From: Methanomicrobia archaeon
Lineage (GTDB): Archaea > Halobacteriota > Syntropharchaeia > Alkanophagales > Methanospirareceae
Direction of reading: 5' to 3'
Assembly: GCA_016928455.1 (NCBI GenBank)
Contig: JAFGKP010000135.1
Span: forward strand, 1 to 6,422
Length of the DNA: 6,422 nucleotides
A model generated the notes under the pieces. It did not search any database and was not told the DNA's origin. It saw only the letters and a list, made by a program, of their open reading frames with translations. The position numbers were made by a program, and so were the translations under genes. Positions 1 through 6,014 of the stretch are shown here, piece after piece. How positions within the stretch are numbered: position 1 is the stretch's first letter; every line of letters starts with the position of its first letter.

Positions 1-1
1 A

Positions 2-76
2 CTTATATTTACACCTAACGAAAGCGAGAAGGTGGTTTATCTCAATTGGATTGATCATCGTGAGTACGCTTACTAG
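2..76 (+). CDS. C-terminal end of an unidentified gene, possibly a RelE/ParE-like toxin (partial)
   Basis: Only one of the six frames is open from the left edge: plus-strand frame 2, which reads 24 codons to a TAG at 74-76. The residues have a coding-like composition and end in VVYLNWIDHREYAY. RelE/ParE-superfamily toxins commonly finish with a hydrophobic beta strand followed by a His-Arg and a terminal Ala/Val-Tyr, so this tail resembles that family; that is a pattern recalled from the family, not a proven match. The gene converges with the ABCE1 gene, leaving 18 bases between the two stops. The start and most of the protein lie outside the window. It could also be the end of another small protein, or chance; a longer stretch of sequence would settle this. 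Confidence 0.42.
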   Translation, partial: LIFTPNESEKVVYLNWIDHREYAY

Positions 77-94
77 CAGTTCTGATTACGCAAC

Positions 95-1867
95 TCACAA
101 ATAATAATACTTCCCGCTTTGTTTCTGCTCGCGGTCCTTTGCCGACCCGATCTTATTGATCCGCGGCCGGAGCGTGCTCTCGTCACGTCTGAAGGTCACA
201 CCCAGCTCTTTCAGGAACGAGTTCATGCCCGCACGCATATCAAAAATCCCGGTGATCTCACCACGAATACCCGGCGTGCCCTCGAAGACCATCAACCGAT
301 CGCTCAGCATGTCGATCAAATAAATGTCATGATCAACGATCAGCATCGAAACGGTGCGCCGTTCCGCGTACCGCCGTAGCGTCTTGATCAACCGCACCTT
401 CTGCTCGACATCGAGGTGCGCCGATGGCTCGTCCAGCACGTAAAACGGGGCGTCCCGGCACAGGCACGTGGCAATCGCCACGCTCTGCAGCTCGCCACCG
501 CTGAGATCCGTAATAACCTTCTCCTCGATATCCGGGATACCTAACGGTCTGATCACCTCGATGATGTCCGCCTCGGTCAACCCGTCCTCCTTGAGCGAGG
601 CGAGGAAATCCTTCACCTTCATGTCCAGCTCGCCCCGTATGTACTGCGGCTTGTACGAGACGGTGAGATCAAGCTCAATACTTCCTGCTGTCGGCTCGAT
701 GTCGCCCACCAGGACCTTCACAAAGGTGCTCTTACCGATCGCATTACGGCCGACGCCACCGAGCACCTCGCCCTCAGCGATACTGCCCGGCTTTGCCGTC
801 AGTACAAACCCGTCCTCGTCGTAGCGTTTCTCAAAGCCCTGGTATTCGATGTATATAGGTCGCTCTTCAAACGTTTCACGTGGCGGATGCGCCGTGAACT
901 CGATCGGTTTGTCCCGTATTCGCACGTTCTCCGCATGCAAGAATCCGCTCAGATACTCATTGATGCCCCGGCTCGTGCTCTTCGGCATCGTGACGACGCC
1001 GTACTCGCCTGGCGCGCCGTAAAGCAGATGCACGTAGTCCGCAAGCATATCGAGGATTGCGAGATCGTGCTCTACCACGATCACCGCTTTCTTCCCCAGT
1101 GCTGCCCGTATCCCTTTCGCCACGCGCACGCGCTGATAAATGTCGAGATAGGGGGTTACCTCGTCAAAGAAGTAAAAATCAGCATCGCGAATCAGACAGG
1201 CGATCACCGCAACGCGCTGTAGCTCGCCGCCGCTGAGCGATTTGATGTCCGTGTTTAATGCTCTCTCGATCTCAAATTCTCTGGCAAGCTCTGATGCTTC
1301 GCCCGTCTCGTCCGTGCTCGCCAGCAGCTCGGCGGCCGAACCCTCGAAGTATCGGGGTATTGCGTCAACGTATTGTGGCTTATAGGAGACCTTAATTTGT
1401 TTCTTTGCGAGTTTGTCGAAGTAATTCTGCAGCTCGGAACCGGCGTAGCGTTTAACGATCTCACCCCAGGCCACCTCAGCCTCGACCCTGCCCAGATTCG
1501 GCCGCTGCAGTCCTGTGAGGATCTTCACCGCGGTGCTCTTCCCGATGCCGTTCTGGCCGAGCAGTCCGGTAATTTTGCCGGGTTTGGGTATCGGCATGCC
1601 GTAGAGCACGAACCCATTTTCGCCATAGCGATGCGTCTCTTCGCCTTCCAGTTCCTCGGGCAACCCGATAATCGAGATCGCCTTAAACGGGCATTTCTTG
1701 ATGCAGATCCCGCAGCCTTCGCATAACTCCTCCGAGATGATTGGCTTGCTGTCCGCGCCTAGAATGACCGTTTCCTCGCCCGTTCTCACCATGGGGCAGT
1801 ACTTCATGCACTCGTAGCTGCACTTCTTCGGCTGACATTTGTCCTTCTTCACGATCGCAATGCGCAT
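95..1867 (-). CDS. abce1: ABCE1/Rli ribosome-recycling ATPase
   Basis: Twin-ATPase ABC protein that splits 70S ribosomes after termination, acting in the cytoplasm with aRF1 or Pelota. At 590 aa it is full length. The N-terminus carries two [4Fe-4S] motifs: C11, C16, C20, C24 and C49, C52, C55, C59. NBD1 has Walker A GQNGIGKST (104-112), signature LSGGELQRV (211-219), Walker B FYFFDE and H-loop VEHD. NBD2 has GRNAIGKST (373-381), LSGGELQSV (455-463), VLDEPSAHLD and VDHD. The conserved tail FRRDE...RPRINK is present. Departures from the usual ABCE1 sequence are Q105 and R374 where Pro is common in the P-loops, and S462 where Arg usually follows LSGGELQ. Catalytic Lys, Asp and Glu are intact, so the enzyme should be active. 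ATG lies 9 bases after the preceding gene's stop; an AGGT Shine-Dalgarno-like stretch (1879-1882) overlaps that stop codon, suggesting translational coupling. It is the last gene of the cluster; no terminator hairpin or T-run is visible after it. Confidence 0.97.
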   Translation of the reverse strand: MRIAIVKKDKCQPKKCSYECMKYCPMVRTGEETVILGADSKPIISEELCEGCGICIKKCPFKAISIIGLPEELEGEETHRYGENGFVLYGMPIPKPGKITGLLGQNGIGKSTAVKILTGLQRPNLGRVEAEVAWGEIVKRYAGSELQNYFDKLAKKQIKVSYKPQYVDAIPRYFEGSAAELLASTDETGEASELAREFEIERALNTDIKSLSGGELQRVAVIACLIRDADFYFFDEVTPYLDIYQRVRVAKGIRAALGKKAVIVVEHDLAILDMLADYVHLLYGAPGEYGVVTMPKSTSRGINEYLSGFLHAENVRIRDKPIEFTAHPPRETFEERPIYIEYQGFEKRYDEDGFVLTAKPGSIAEGEVLGGVGRNAIGKSTFVKVLVGDIEPTAGSIELDLTVSYKPQYIRGELDMKVKDFLASLKEDGLTEADIIEVIRPLGIPDIEEKVITDLSGGELQSVAIATCLCRDAPFYVLDEPSAHLDVEQKVRLIKTLRRYAERRTVSMLIVDHDIYLIDMLSDRLMVFEGTPGIRGEITGIFDMRAGMNSFLKELGVTFRRDESTLRPRINKIGSAKDREQKQSGKYYYL

Positions 1868-1876
1868 CTTCGTTAG

Positions 1877-2695
1877 TTACCTACTCACATGCATAAGAGC
1901 TTGCAGCTCGTCATAACACTTGTTCTGTAACGCCGCGATGAGGGATACATTATGCGTCATTCCTGCCTCGGTCTCAAGTGCTCGCCCCTCAAGATCCGTT
2001 AGCGTGCCTCCCGCCTCCTGCAAGATCAAAGCAGCGCCGGCGATGTCATAGCCGTTGATGAGCCCACGCACGTCTATAAAGCCGTCTATCACGCCTTCTG
2101 CAACCATGCAGAGCTCCAGCGCTACACTGCCCAGTACCCTGATCACCTTATCCCCGTTCGATATGAGAAACGCGAGCACCGCTTCAGGAATTGAGGTCGC
2201 ACCGCAGGTATAAACCGAGAATGCCCGCTTCGTTTTGCCGCATATTGTACGTGGCAGCCGAGTGCCGTCAACCCATGCATTTCCGCCCCTCAATGCGTAG
2301 TACGTCTTCCCATAGATCGCAGCAACAACGCTCGCCTGGATATCCTCAAACCGTACGTGCTCGACGTTCGGCGAATAGGCAATTGAAGAGCAGAAGATCG
2401 GGATGCCCATGACGACATTGGATGAGCCGTCAATCGGGTCGAAAATGAGGGTGAATTCAGGCTCGCCACCTGCAGGATAGATATGATCGCCCAGTTCCTC
2501 TGATATGATACGTGCACAGTGCTCACGCCGTTGTATTGCGCGATGCATCGCCTCTTCCGCAAGGAGATCAACCTTCCGCGTGACGTCCTGCGGCCTTCGT
2601 TTCAGCACCTCACCGTAATCCGTGGTCTCTGCAAGATACCCCTGTATAGCAGTTCGGATCTCCGTGGCGAGCGCTAAGAGCTCCTTGATCTCCAT
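1877..2695 (-). CDS. suhB: Archaeal inositol monophosphatase / fructose-1,6-bisphosphatase family enzyme
   Basis: Mg2+-dependent sugar phosphatase, 272 aa, normal for the family. Archaeal members often hydrolyse both inositol-1-phosphate (inositol lipid or osmolyte synthesis) and fructose-1,6-bisphosphate (gluconeogenesis); which is used here cannot be told from sequence. Visible metal-site elements are KVD43 with AEE, the SEE motif (E66, E67), DPIDGSSN (D86-N93, with D86 and D89 as ligands) and GYDIAGAALILQEAGG near 215-230, with D217 as ligand. The second motif has Tyr where bacterial relatives usually have Trp (WD). It sits between the FrhB-like gene (17-base gap) and ABCE1 (9-base gap) on the same strand, so co-transcription is likely. 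The ATG at 2695 is preceded by GAGGT (2700-2704) with a 4-base spacer, a reasonable ribosome binding site. Family assignment is firm; substrate preference is inference. Confidence 0.93.
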   Translation of the reverse strand: MEIKELLALATEIRTAIQGYLAETTDYGEVLKRRPQDVTRKVDLLAEEAMHRAIQRREHCARIISEELGDHIYPAGGEPEFTLIFDPIDGSSNVVMGIPIFCSSIAYSPNVEHVRFEDIQASVVAAIYGKTYYALRGGNAWVDGTRLPRTICGKTKRAFSVYTCGATSIPEAVLAFLISNGDKVIRVLGSVALELCMVAEGVIDGFIDVRGLINGYDIAGAALILQEAGGTLTDLEGRALETEAGMTHNVSLIAALQNKCYDELQALMHVSR

Positions 2696-2712
2696 TCGAA
2701 CCTCAAAACTCG

Positions 2713-3705
2713 TTACTGTACTGCCGAGTGCGCCCGGCGCACCTGCTCCTTCAAGCCCGCTTCGCGCTTCTCCGCCTGCTTCTGCCGGAGTGCAGCGACA
2801 GCGGACCTGTCCAGGGGCTTCGCCTCGATGAAGCCCCAGTGCTGTGCACTCTCGAAGGCCTCCTTGCCCACATCGGTGTGCACAATCACGACCGAAGCGC
2901 CACCTGCTGCGCCGAATGAACCCACACTGAGGTCAGCAAACTGCCCGGTGAGGTCATCGCAGATCTTACAGCCCTCACGCTTCTCCCCTTTGTTTGTGAA
3001 CACGCCATCGCAAAAGACCGCGATTCGTAATCGCACCACAGACGAGAAATTATGAGCATTGTGGGTTTCTCGACCAACAGTAAGCATCTTCTCATACGCT
3101 TCCATCTGACATGGCGTCCCAACCAGTGCAACGGACCAGAGCCCGTACTTCACTATCGCATCGGCCAGGCCAGTCATCGCGGCCGCAGCGCCGTAATTGC
3201 CGCCCGCATGCTCGATCAATGCGCCCTTGTACATCGCAATACGCACCTCAGGCTGAGCGCCGCCATCCGCATCCGCGACCGTGACAACGCCCTCGACGAG
3301 CGCATCGGCCAGTGCTGATGCGAGCAGCGACGTGAGCACGTCCTCGGCCACACCGGCAGCCGTTATTTCCTCATCACTATTGACTACTTCATAGTACTCT
3401 TCCAGGCCTTCCTGTAACTCGGGCTTCTCCACCCGCGGACACTGATAATAACAGTAGCCACAATCGATCGGACACTGGAGCTCGTCGCCCATCGCCGCCC
3501 TTACTAATGGCGCAGTGGTGCACGCTTCGTTTGCCGTTGCAGATGACTGATTGCCGCCCAGTATGGGCAAGCCCGATACCGGGTCCATGCTGAGAAAATC
3601 GAGATCGAGTAACCGACATATAGCCACGCATCCACCGCAGCTTGAACAGGTACCCGCATCAATTACGTCACGCTTCAAATCACTGAATTCCTTCCTCTTT
3701 TCCAT
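2713..3705 (-). CDS. FrhB/FdhB-family F420 oxidoreductase subunit (F420 hydrogenase beta-like)
   Basis: 330-aa cytoplasmic flavoprotein of the family that exchanges electrons between coenzyme F420, FAD and Fe-S clusters, as in F420-reducing hydrogenase, F420-dependent formate dehydrogenase and FpoF. Two [4Fe-4S] motifs are visible: C20-C23-C26-C30, and C78-C82-C85-C89 ending in CPR, the usual FrhB second motif. The first quartet ends CR rather than the common CP. The C-terminal FrhB domain shows VGTPCQ (C199 near 196-200), FCDGVF (C232), and CKIC (C246, C249) followed by ADLSVGSFGAAGG. No hydrogenase, formate dehydrogenase, Hdr or Fpo subunit gene adjoins it, so its electron partner is unknown and I give no symbol. 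It is the first gene of the minus-strand cluster, behind a TATA element at 3768-3777. The ATG at 3705 has only purine-rich sequence (GGGAAGAAAG) in front of it; a better GGAG lies further up, before an out-of-frame ATG. Confidence 0.9.
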   Translation of the reverse strand: MEKRKEFSDLKRDVIDAGTCSSCGGCVAICRLLDLDFLSMDPVSGLPILGGNQSSATANEACTTAPLVRAAMGDELQCPIDCGYCYYQCPRVEKPELQEGLEEYYEVVNSDEEITAAGVAEDVLTSLLASALADALVEGVVTVADADGGAQPEVRIAMYKGALIEHAGGNYGAAAAMTGLADAIVKYGLWSVALVGTPCQMEAYEKMLTVGRETHNAHNFSSVVRLRIAVFCDGVFTNKGEKREGCKICDDLTGQFADLSVGSFGAAGGASVVIVHTDVGKEAFESAQHWGFIEAKPLDRSAVAALRQKQAEKREAGLKEQVRRAHSAVQ

Positions 3706-3717
3706 TTTTCTTTCTTC

Positions 3718-3756
3718 CCATTACGCTCCTGGTCAATGGTTCGCTCCTACCATTAC
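3718..3756. repeat. Short direct repeats and small inverted repeat in the frhB-like leader/start region
   Basis: CCATTAC occurs at 3718-3724 and 3750-3756, and CGCTCCT at 3724-3730 and 3742-3748. AATGGT (3735-3740) and ACCATT (3749-3754) form an inverted repeat around the second CGCTCCT. On the minus strand CGCTCCT reads AGGAGCG, which is Shine-Dalgarno-like. The predicted transcription start (about 3745-3750) falls inside the cluster. It may be an operator at the start site, a leader-RNA element, or chance in a short region. Confidence 0.4.
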
Positions 3757-3767
3757 ATGCCACTGGG

Positions 3768-3777
3768 CATATAAAAA
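3768..3777 (-). promoter_or_regulatory. TATA element of the frhB-like / suhB / abce1 cluster
   Basis: On the minus strand this reads TTTTTATATG, a good archaeal TATA box. Transcription should begin about 25 bases downstream, near 3745-3750, giving a leader of roughly 40 bases before the ATG at 3705. No comparable element is visible in the 17- and 9-base gaps inside the cluster, so this is the likely promoter for all three genes. Confidence 0.6.
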
Positions 3778-3812
3778 TTATCATTCCCTTCCCGTCCCGA
3801 GTCGCAGATAAA

Positions 3813-3844
3813 AACGAAAGGTTTTAAAGACAGAACCTTTCGTT
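3813..3844. repeat. Perfect 11-bp inverted repeat in the divergent promoter; candidate operator
   Basis: AACGAAAGGTT (3813-3823) and its exact reverse complement AACCTTTCGTT (3834-3844) are separated by 10 bases. Their centres are 21 bp apart, about two helical turns, so a dimeric regulator could contact both on one DNA face. The right arm ends two bases before the rightward TATA element, where the TFB recognition element would be. The spacer side contains TTTTAAA, itself TATA-like. A regulator bound here could block the atpI promoter and might also affect the leftward promoter about 40 bp away. As RNA it would fold into a hairpin, but neither predicted transcript includes it. Confidence 0.62.
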
Positions 3845-3846
3845 GG

Positions 3847-3855
3847 TTTATATGG
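3847..3855 (+). promoter_or_regulatory. TATA element of atpI
   Basis: TTTATATGG fits the archaeal TATA-box pattern. Initiation about 25 bases downstream would fall near 3875, giving a short leader of about 17 bases before the ATG at 3893 and excluding much upstream leader structure. It lies just right of the inverted repeat. A weaker alternative is TTTTAAAG at 3822-3829 within the repeat. Confidence 0.58.
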
Positions 3856-3882
3856 CCTGGACGTCTTGGGGTAATAGGTGCG

Positions 3883-3888
3883 GGCGGT
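3883..3888 (+). promoter_or_regulatory. Ribosome binding site that supports the ATG start of atpI
   Basis: GGCGGT lies 4 bases before the ATG at 3893 and matches the archaeal GGAGGT consensus with one mismatch. An AGGTG at 3876-3880 overlaps the in-frame GTG at 3878. The predicted transcription start falls at about that GTG, which would leave it with no leader, so the ATG is preferred. Confidence 0.45.
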
Positions 3889-3892
3889 AACG

Positions 3893-6001
3893 ATGCTGAA
3901 GCCAGCAGAGATGAGGGAACTGCGCATTCTCGTCCTGGACAAGGACGTAGACAGCGTCATCAAACGGCTCGACACGCTCAGGAACGTTCATATTACTGAT
4001 ATCAAGGACTTTTATGATGAATGGTCTGGGCTGATCGCGCCTGCGAAAGCCGAGGAGACCGCACTCAAAGCTTCTGAGCTGCTCACGAGGCTGGATAACC
4101 TGATCGCTTCACTTAGACCCGAGGATACGAAGACTGCGGTAGAGTCTGAGATGCGAGCATCGGGAGAAGAGATTGACCTTAATGCGATAGAACGGGAGTT
4201 CAGCGGCCTTGAGCAGACCGTTAAGGCGTTAACGAGCGAGCGTGAAAAGTTACGGGACGCGTTGGCGCGCCCTCGGGAGCTCTTAAAGGTTATTGAGATA
4301 TTAGAAGGTTTTGGCATCGATCTGGATTTCATCGGCGAGAAGGAATTTACCGCGGTCTCTGTGGGCAAGGTAACGAGCAGGAATCTCGATGAGTTGCGTA
4401 CCGCGCTCGAGACCGTTACTGGTGAGCACCACGTTGTCGTCTCGCGCCGGATAGCGGAGGAAGGAGAAGCGGCCGGCTTCGACTACGTCGTCATTGCTAC
4501 GCTCCTGCAGGATAACGAGGAGGTTGCACGGGCGCTGCGCATGACGGACTTTGAGCCCTTCCATCTGCCCTTACGCGAGCTCCCCGCGAAGAGTTCGGAT
4601 GCCAAGGCGACGATCGAATCGGAGATCCAGCAGCTTGAGGCTGAACAAAAGGAGAAAGAGCGCGCCTTGAATGAGATCAGGGAAACGCGGCTCCATGACC
4701 TTATGGAGATGCAGGAGCTCGTTGCGATCGAGGAGAGTAAGGCGAAAGTAAAGGCCCTCTTCGGTGCGAGCGAACGGGTGCGCGTGCTCGAGGGCTGGAC
4801 GCCAAAGGACGAGGTTAACGCCGTGATCACCGGGATTAATGGCGAGGTGGGCGGCTTGTGCGTCATCGAAGTACGCGAGCCCAAGCGAGACGATGTGCGT
4901 GTGCCCACGCTCTTGAAGAATCCGAAGCTGGTCAAGCCGTTTGAATCTATCATTCGCATGTACAGCCTGCCGTCGTACCGGGATATTGACCCGACGCCCG
5001 TTACCGCGATTCTATTCCCCGTGCTCTTCGGGCTCATGTTCCCTGATATCGGGCACGGCTTCTTATTGCTCCTGCTGGGAGTATTGATGCTCTTCGAGGT
5101 GAAGTTGAAAGGCCTCAAAGAGTGGGGAATGATCATTTCACTCTGCGGCATTTGTGCCATTGGTGGTGGCGTACTCTTCGGCGAATTCTTTGGGTTCAGT
5201 GAATACGCCGCGCACCTGATCCATTCGTCAATGCATATGGAGGTGCCGCATCTGCTCCATACGCTCTTTATCCATAAACCGCTCTGGTTCGAGCCCATAC
5301 CGAACGTGACAGGTATGTTTGTCATTACACTCTTAATCGGTGCACTGCACATGGGTCTTGGCGTGGCCTTCGGTGTGAGGAACAAGCTCGCCGATAAGGA
5401 TATGCTGGGAACAGTCATAGAGATCGTCAAGATCTGGACGTTACTTGGCGCGCTCTATTTCCTGCTTGTTCTGCTCATCTCCTCAGTCGCCGACTCGGAG
5501 ATCGGGGTTATTGTTGCTATTGCGAATGTGCTGGGTAGTATCAATGTCATGCAGGGCTTTGTGGTGCTCGTTGCGGCCCCGATACTCGTGCTCTTCCTGC
5601 TCTGCTTCGTCGTGGAAGTGAAGCACGAAATGGCACACGGGAAGTTATCCTTCATCGATCTCTTTATCATTGCCATAACCGGTGTGATCGAGGCGGTTTT
5701 AGAGAACTTCTTCAGGTTCCTCGCAAATACTATCTCTTATGGCCGAATTCTCGCGCTCGCGTTAGCGCACGCGGCACTGATCGAGGTCTTCATACTCCTG
5801 GCCTTCATGAGCTCTCAGATTAACATTGCGTTCGCCGCGGTCGTCTTCATCCTGGGCACGGCAATCGTGGTGCTTCTTGAGGCGATCATGTCCGGCATCC
5901 ACGCGGTCAGGCTGCACTACTACGAGTGGTTCACGAAATTCTATCACGGCGGCGGTATCGAATTCACGCCCTTCAAGTTCCGGCGGACGCTTACCCAGTA
6001 A
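3893..6001 (+). CDS. atpI: A-type ATP synthase subunit I (a/Vph1-like stator subunit)
   Basis: Membrane stator subunit of the A1Ao ATP synthase; it forms the ion half-channels beside the c-ring and links Ao to the peripheral stalk. From the chosen ATG it is 702 aa, in the family range. MLKPAEM at the start matches archaeal homologues, which favours it over the GTG five codons upstream. The cytoplasmic half (about 1-360) has charged helical, probably coiled-coil, stretches near 95-130 and 235-285. The second half is hydrophobic, with about eight membrane segments between roughly 367 and 668. Key residues are present: R618 in SYGRILALALAH (position of yeast Vph1 R735), H626 (H743), and E663 and R673 in the last helix (E789 and R799). 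The usual neighbours (H upstream; K, E, C, F, A, B, D downstream) are missing: a divergent gene lies upstream and a convergent gene 13 bases downstream. It is therefore probably transcribed alone. Confidence 0.96.
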   Translation: MLKPAEMRELRILVLDKDVDSVIKRLDTLRNVHITDIKDFYDEWSGLIAPAKAEETALKASELLTRLDNLIASLRPEDTKTAVESEMRASGEEIDLNAIEREFSGLEQTVKALTSEREKLRDALARPRELLKVIEILEGFGIDLDFIGEKEFTAVSVGKVTSRNLDELRTALETVTGEHHVVVSRRIAEEGEAAGFDYVVIATLLQDNEEVARALRMTDFEPFHLPLRELPAKSSDAKATIESEIQQLEAEQKEKERALNEIRETRLHDLMEMQELVAIEESKAKVKALFGASERVRVLEGWTPKDEVNAVITGINGEVGGLCVIEVREPKRDDVRVPTLLKNPKLVKPFESIIRMYSLPSYRDIDPTPVTAILFPVLFGLMFPDIGHGFLLLLLGVLMLFEVKLKGLKEWGMIISLCGICAIGGGVLFGEFFGFSEYAAHLIHSSMHMEVPHLLHTLFIHKPLWFEPIPNVTGMFVITLLIGALHMGLGVAFGVRNKLADKDMLGTVIEIVKIWTLLGALYFLLVLLISSVADSEIGVIVAIANVLGSINVMQGFVVLVAAPILVLFLLCFVVEVKHEMAHGKLSFIDLFIIAITGVIEAVLENFFRFLANTISYGRILALALAHAALIEVFILLAFMSSQINIAFAAVVFILGTAIVVLLEAIMSGIHAVRLHYYEWFTKFYHGGGIEFTPFKFRRTLTQ

Positions 6002-6014
6002 GGGGTGCGGTATC

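Noticed and set aside
1140..1180. DEVTPYLD in place of DEPSSYLD at the first D-loop of ABCE1
   Set aside because: First looked like decay, but a DEITPYLDIYQR form is known to me from Methanosarcina-type ABCE1, so it is more likely a lineage marker than a defect.
468..1222. Plus-strand open frames at 468-824 and 887-1222 opposite ABCE1
   Set aside because: Both are antisense to conserved ABCE1 domains, have no family motifs, and their composition fits a mirror of the true gene.
3813..3849. Hairpin followed by T5 on the minus strand, resembling an intrinsic terminator
   Set aside because: No minus-strand gene ends there; the nearest one to the right is the thiolase gene, which stops about 2.2 kb away. 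The position beside a TATA box fits an operator better, although stopping antisense transcription from atpI is not excluded.
3878..3892. GTG at 3878 as the start of atpI (five extra residues, MRAVT)
   Set aside because: Archaeal subunit I commonly begins MLKP or similar, which matches the ATG at 3893; the predicted transcription start also falls near 3875, leaving the GTG without a leader.
4483..5430. 315-aa open frame on the minus strand inside atpI
   Set aside because: It is fully antisense to a clearly conserved coding region, is Ser/Arg/Thr-rich with no recognisable domain, and is a typical shadow of GC-biased codons.
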